Below are positions 37,717 through 40,780 of a stretch of DNA of 40,780 nt, piece by piece. Origin of the DNA: JAFNGF01 sp964567045. GTDB lineage: Bacteria; Planctomycetota; Phycisphaerae; Sedimentisphaerales; Anaerobacaceae. The stretch is taken from contig CAZMLE010000033.1 of assembly GCA_964567045.1 (NCBI GenBank), positions 1 through 40,780 on the forward strand, in the 5' to 3' direction. A program made the translations under genes and the position numbers. Under the pieces are notes generated by a model. It had not been told where the DNA came from. It searched no databases and saw only the letters and a list, made by a program, of their open reading frames with translations. How positions within the stretch are numbered: the first letter of the stretch is position 1; every line of letters starts with the position of its first letter.

Positions 37717-38629
37717 TGCCTTTTCCAACCAGGCGAACAAAGATTTCGTGCAATGAGGGCGTTTTCACCTCGAAGGCATTCACCTTCACTCGCCCCACCA
37801 ACTCTTTGAGCAGATCCTGGGGGTCGGCAGCAGCTTCGAGGGTGATTTCCATACGCCTGCGGGGGTCAAACGCCCCGCCCTGAGACTCTACTGCCTTTAC
37901 CATAGGCAGCGTTTTGATGAAGCTTGTGTCACCCTCAAGTTCGACAGCGACGGCACCAGACTTGTAACTGGAGCGAATCTCATCTAATCTGCCGTTCAGG
38001 ACCGCCTTTCCTCTGTTTATTAGGAGGATAAAATCGCAAAGCTTCTCCGCCTCGTGCATCACGTGCGTGGAGAAGACGATGGTCTTACCTGCCTTGCGCA
38101 TCTCCAAGATAATATCTTTGAGTAAATCCTGGTTTACAGGGTCCAGTCCGGAGAAAGGCTCGTCAAGGATCACCAGGTCCGGCTCATTGATCACAGTAAC
38201 AGCAAACTGGAGTTTCTGATGCATTCCTCTGGAAAGTTCCTCCACCTTTTTGTCCGCCCAGTCAGCCAGTTCCATGCGCTGCAGCCACTGCGGCACGCGA
38301 TGGGCAAGCTCTTTAGCCTTAAGGCCCTTGATTGCGCCGAAAAAGCCCAGCACTTTGGCGACCTTCATTTTGCGATAGAGCCCCCGCTCCTCCGGCATAT
38401 AGCCGATCCGAGTCTTGGCTCGTTCGATTGATTGATCGCCAAATATATCGATGCGTCCGCCGTCCGGGCGGATGATGTTCATAATCATGCGAATCGTGGT
38501 TGTTTTGCCGGCGCCGTTGGGTCCGAGGAAACCGTATATGCTGCCTGCCGGCACGTTCACGCTCAAATTGTTCACTGCGTGCACATCGCCGAAAGACTTG
38601 CACACATCTTGAAGCGATATCGCGTTCAT
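37700..38629 (-). CDS. ABC exporter ATPase (NatA-like, with C-terminal DUF4162-type domain)
   Basis: This 309-residue protein shows a Walker A GPNGAGKT (36-43), a Q-loop replaced by YMPEERGLY, which is characteristic of NatA/YhaQ relatives, a signature LSRGMHQK, a Walker B LVILDEPFSGLDP, and an H-loop (FSTHVMHEAEKL). A C-terminal domain of about 80 residues follows, as in DUF4162-bearing exporters. The promoter is formed partly by an AATTG repeat, and transcription would begin only a few bases before the ATG. It overlaps the permease gene. Confidence 0.92.
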   Translation of the reverse strand: MNAISLQDVCKSFGDVHAVNNLSVNVPAGSIYGFLGPNGAGKTTTIRMIMNIIRPDGGRIDIFGDQSIERAKTRIGYMPEERGLYRKMKVAKVLGFFGAIKGLKAKELAHRVPQWLQRMELADWADKKVEELSRGMHQKLQFAVTVINEPDLVILDEPFSGLDPVNQDLLKDIILEMRKAGKTIVFSTHVMHEAEKLCDFILLINRGKAVLNGRLDEIRSSYKSGAVAVELEGDTSFIKTLPMVKAVESQGGAFDPRRRMEITLEAAADPQDLLKELVGRVKVNAFEVKTPSLHEIFVRLVGKGNAEDS

Positions 38630-38632
38630 AGA

Positions 38633-38675
38633 TTCGCAATTGTAGGTTTTTAGCTGTCAATTTTCAATTGCGAAT
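38633..38675. repeat. Inverted AATTG repeat (TTCGCAATTG / CAATTGCGAA)
   Basis: TTCGCAATTG (38634-38643) and CAATTGCGAA (38665-38674) are exact inverse complements, with GTCAATTTTCAATTG within the right part linking it to the AATTG family. Confidence 0.8.
38639..38667 (-). promoter_or_regulatory. Repeat-borne sigma70 promoter of the NatA/NatB-like genes
   Basis: On the minus strand TTGAAA (38667-38662) and TACAAT (38644-38639) are 17 bases apart and match five of six consensus positions each. The -35 box lies in the AATTG repeat. The -10 ends nine bases before the ATG at 38629, so the mRNA would have almost no leader. Confidence 0.6.
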
Positions 38676-38779
38676 TCTCGCTTTTCTGCGATCAAGCATG
38701 TATTGCCCGACGACCGGCCAATCTTCATGTGCAGTCCCGATCAGGGATGGCCAAGCCATTTAGCCACGAAGATAAAAGA

Positions 38780-38830
38780 AGTGTGCTGCCCTCTCTTTGC
38801 CGCTTAGCGGCAAGGTGGGGACAGCACACT
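38780..38830. terminator. Large hairpin downstream of the PEP-CTERM gene
   Basis: AGTGTGCTG..TTTGCCGC (38780-38803) and GCGGCAA..CAGCACACT (38807-38830) pair at about 20 of 24 positions with a three-base loop. It could end the PEP-CTERM transcript or be another dispersed repeat. No T-run is present. Confidence 0.5.
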
Positions 38831-38934
38831 ATCCTGCTGCGCGGGCACACAACTGGTCACCCGCACGCAGGGATCGCTTTTACTGCATATTCTGTTGTCC
38901 GGGGCTGGGCGATACCTATGTACTATTCCGGCTG

Positions 38935-40065
38935 CTATTGCCCACGCCTTCTCAGCAGAGCCAGAGCACCCAAGCCAAGCAGACAAACTGTTGCCGGTTC
39001 GGGAACGCCGTAGAACTGAATCTCGCCGATCTGCATCGAGTTGGCTGCAGTCGCATTCTTCACGCCCGTGAACAGCATCCTGTAGGATGTATAGGCCTCA
39101 GCCTGGTTGCAGATCCCAACCATCGGCCCGAGCGTGTTACGCTCCGCCGGCAAGTTCACTGAGCCGCCGCAGATCAGCGTCCAGTTTTCGGCTTTCCCGT
39201 CGCTGTTATTGGCACTGGTGATCGGGTCGTTCGTGCCATAGAGCATCCAAATCGTTGGGTCACGTTCCGGGGAATCATTTGCCGTTGTGATCTGGAAGGT
39301 GTCCAAAGTGGATGGGCCAACCGACGGCGTCACAATGAAGCCCGAATTCTCTTCGCCGAAGTTCAAGTACTTCCAATCGGTCGTGCCGTCAATGGCGCTG
39401 GCCGGGCCTTCGGATAAGCCTGTGGGGCCCGCGGCCGGAGACCTGCTCTGCCAACCCACCTCGATGGCCAGGATGGGATCTGCCGGCGACAGCAAGTTGA
39501 TGCCGGTGCCATCCGGCATCGGGTAAAACGCTGCGTCCGCGACCTGTAGGAGGCTGTCACCAGCGTTAGTCGGCCACATCATTTTATACGACGTGTAGGG
39601 CGCCATGTTGTTTACCGTAACAACCGGGCCGAGTGTCAGCCGAGTGCTGGGTAACGCGAGCGCGCCAGAGTCCATCAACGTCCAGCTCTCGGCGAGCCCG
39701 GTGCTGTTGTCGACACTTTTAATAGCGTCGGTCGTGCCGTACAGCTCCCATGAGGTTGGGTCGCGACCCGCAGAGTCGTTGGCCGTCGTCAGTGTAAAGC
39801 TCTGCACTAGAGTCATCCCGAGGCTCGGTGTAACGATGAACCCGCTACCGGCCCCGCCACGGTTCAGGTACTTGGTGGCAGGGTTGCTGTCCAGCAGTTT
39901 TGGTGGGTTTTCAGCGGCGGGATAACTACTGCTCGAAACCATTCCATCGGTGTCGATGGCGATGATAAAATCGCCCGGTTTAAGAATGGGAATACTAGCA
40001 GCCCAGACCGGAGCAGTCATCAGCCCCAACAATACCAGCAAAGCCAAAAGTTTTTCTTGTTTCAT
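38935..40065 (-). CDS. PEP-CTERM surface protein with two tandem discoidin-like domains
   Basis: This 376-residue protein has a signal peptide (1-22, LLALLVLLGLMTAPVWA), two related domains (about 30-180 and 195-350) and a PEP-CTERM sorting tail: VPEPATVCLLGLGALALL, then RRRGQ. The domains share KYLN(R/F)G, SGFIVTPS(L/V)G, TTANDS, RDPT and LYGT(T/N)D, so they arose by duplication; the pattern resembles planctomycete discoidin-like/F5-F8C modules. It should be processed by an exosortase and held on or released at the cell surface. GGAGGAAGGG lies just before the ATG, and a near-consensus promoter with an operator-like palindrome is about 100 bases upstream. Confidence 0.88.
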   Translation of the reverse strand: MKQEKLLALLVLLGLMTAPVWAASIPILKPGDFIIAIDTDGMVSSSSYPAAENPPKLLDSNPATKYLNRGGAGSGFIVTPSLGMTLVQSFTLTTANDSAGRDPTSWELYGTTDAIKSVDNSTGLAESWTLMDSGALALPSTRLTLGPVVTVNNMAPYTSYKMMWPTNAGDSLLQVADAAFYPMPDGTGINLLSPADPILAIEVGWQSRSPAAGPTGLSEGPASAIDGTTDWKYLNFGEENSGFIVTPSVGPSTLDTFQITTANDSPERDPTIWMLYGTNDPITSANNSDGKAENWTLICGGSVNLPAERNTLGPMVGICNQAEAYTSYRMLFTGVKNATAANSMQIGEIQFYGVPEPATVCLLGLGALALLRRRGQ

Positions 40066-40169
40066 CTTGCCCTTCCTCCAACTTCTTACATCGCCCTTCT
40101 GTTGAGATAGACTCCTCCACCCTTCTTGAGTCTTGATATTGCGGCTTACTCTCCTTGCCTATTTTGCCC

Positions 40170-40198
40170 AGTATAAGGGCAGGCACCTGCCATGTCAA
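40170..40198 (-). promoter_or_regulatory. Near-consensus sigma70 promoter of the PEP-CTERM gene with spacer palindrome
   Basis: On the minus strand TTGACA (40198-40193) is 17 bases from TATACT (40175-40170), six and five of six positions. The spacer contains GGCAGG-CA-CCTGCC (40178-40191 on the plus strand), a perfect 6-bp inverted repeat, a likely repressor site. Confidence 0.8.
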
Positions 40199-40452
40199 GC
40201 GGAATCTCACACAAAAAGGCAAGTTTTCCTCACGGTGCGCTTCACGCTGACCGATTTCTGAATTTCTGCTTATCAAAGGCGCCAGACAAAAGCGGCGTGC
40301 GCGGACGATAATAGCTGTAACCACAAGTACTTATGGTAGGTGAGACTATGTGACCACAATTGCGAAAATCCAGAGAAACCGTAGAGTTTTTCAGGCCGGC
40401 AAGAGACTATGCTTGCCAAGACAGCTACGTGATTTTGCCTCAAAGTTTTTTC

Positions 40453-40481
40453 TTGAAGTTGTGTCTTTAATATGTTATAAA
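40453..40481 (+). promoter_or_regulatory. Probable promoter of the secreted protein at the window end
   Basis: TTGAAG (40453-40458) is 17 bases from TATAAA (40476-40481), matching four and five of six positions. It predicts a start near 40488 and a leader of about 170 bases. Confidence 0.5.
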
Positions 40482-40657
40482 TCAAATTAGGTAAATTCGT
40501 GTCTATTTGGGTTTTTAAGGTGCGGAGCTTTTTCAGTTTTCCGCTCAACCAAGCGTTTGTTAATTTGGGATGCGGGACAACATACAGCAGGCAAATTGCC
40601 GCTGTTATACGCCCCGAAGCCAGGATTTCTGCATTTTAGTTTTCTAAAGGAGATTTT

Positions 40658-40780
40658 ATGCTAAATAGAAACTCAAAAATTCATGTAATGACAGGTCTGA
40701 TTCTCGCGATAAGTATCACTGCACGTGCCAACTGGTCGGAGACATTCGGCGGCAATGCCTTCGATCTGACAACCTGGAAA
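40658..40780 (+). CDS. Start of a secreted protein, truncated by the window edge
   Basis: The first 41 residues begin MLNRNSKIHVMTGLILAIS, a signal peptide, followed by ARANWSETFGGNAFDLTTW, an opening common in planctomycete secreted proteins with LamG- or PEP-CTERM-type architecture. AAAGGAG lies five bases before the ATG. The rest of the gene is beyond the window, so no function is assigned. Confidence 0.7.
   Translation, partial: MLNRNSKIHVMTGLILAISITARANWSETFGGNAFDLTTWK

Larger units (their letters stand above)
38630..38934. other. Intergenic region with repeat-derived promoter and large hairpin
   Basis: No gene is supported in these 305 bases. They hold an inverted AATTG repeat with the probable promoter of the ABC exporter genes, and a large hairpin (38780-38830) that lies downstream of the PEP-CTERM gene on its strand. 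Confidence 0.6.
40066..40657. other. Divergent intergenic region with two promoters
   Basis: These 592 bases hold no convincing gene. They include the PEP-CTERM promoter on the minus strand, a small hairpin in its leader (AGACTC 40109-40114, GAGTCT 40128-40133), and a promoter candidate at 40453-40481 for the plus-strand gene at the window's end. The plus-strand leader is about 170 bases, long enough for a regulatory RNA, but I recognise none. Confidence 0.6.

Overview
The window most likely comes from a planctomycete of the Phycisphaerae/Sedimentisphaerales type, judged from gene content only. The markers are several secreted PQQ-like beta-propeller proteins opening with a D-W-P-x-W-R-G-P-N signature, a DUF1559-style pseudopilin, a protein ending in two dockerin-like calcium motifs, a PEP-CTERM surface protein, an HDOD-histidine kinase and an ECF sigma module. 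No rRNA, tRNA, CRISPR array, transposase or phage gene was seen.

Layout. 1-746 shows no gene. 747-3747 (+) is a two-gene signalling pair: an excisionase-type HTH fused to a receiver domain, and a soluble HDOD-GAF-histidine kinase. 4028-12034 (-) is a co-directional run: two tandem PQQ-like propellers behind a strong sigma70 promoter, a dockerin-type secreted protein, a pseudopilin, a Cys-rich membrane protein, an antibiotic-biosynthesis-monooxygenase-fold protein, an iron-type alcohol dehydrogenase and a LarA-type lactate racemase. 12234-12950 (+) is a Tat-signal flavodoxin-fold reductase.

31781-13076 (-) is the centrepiece: about 18.7 kb holding 12 tightly packed, mostly overlapping genes. 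In transcription order they are two PQQ-like propellers, a GT4 glycosyltransferase, a LolD-like ATPase, a giant FtsX/MacB-type permease, a membrane-anchored propeller, an anchored NHL protein, a Tat-signal polyferredoxin, a NapH/NosR-like membrane ferredoxin, another anchored propeller, a NuoE-HndB-NuoF-ferredoxin fusion and a [2Fe-2S]/GltD-like flavoprotein. It reads as a path from NAD(P)H through Fe-S proteins to the membrane and a periplasmic propeller set, coupled to an ABC exporter. No terminal enzyme is visible, so its purpose is unknown.

32079-34672 (+) holds an EF-hand protein with a Spy/CpxP-like helical part, an ECF sigma factor, a small membrane protein (probable anti-sigma) and a membrane-anchored Spy/CpxP-like sensor. 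34716-38629 (-) holds a 16-repeat ankyrin lipoprotein candidate with an exact 297-bp internal duplication, and a NatA/NatB-type ABC exporter. 38935-40065 (-) is a PEP-CTERM protein behind a near-consensus promoter. 40658-40780 (+) is the start of another secreted protein.

The most unusual trait is the number of short interspersed palindromic repeats, in about a dozen families. About 25 copies lie inside reading frames that stay open across them. They fall at domain loops, at N- and C-termini (including a signal peptide and a prepilin leader), and at gene junctions where they supply stop and start codons.
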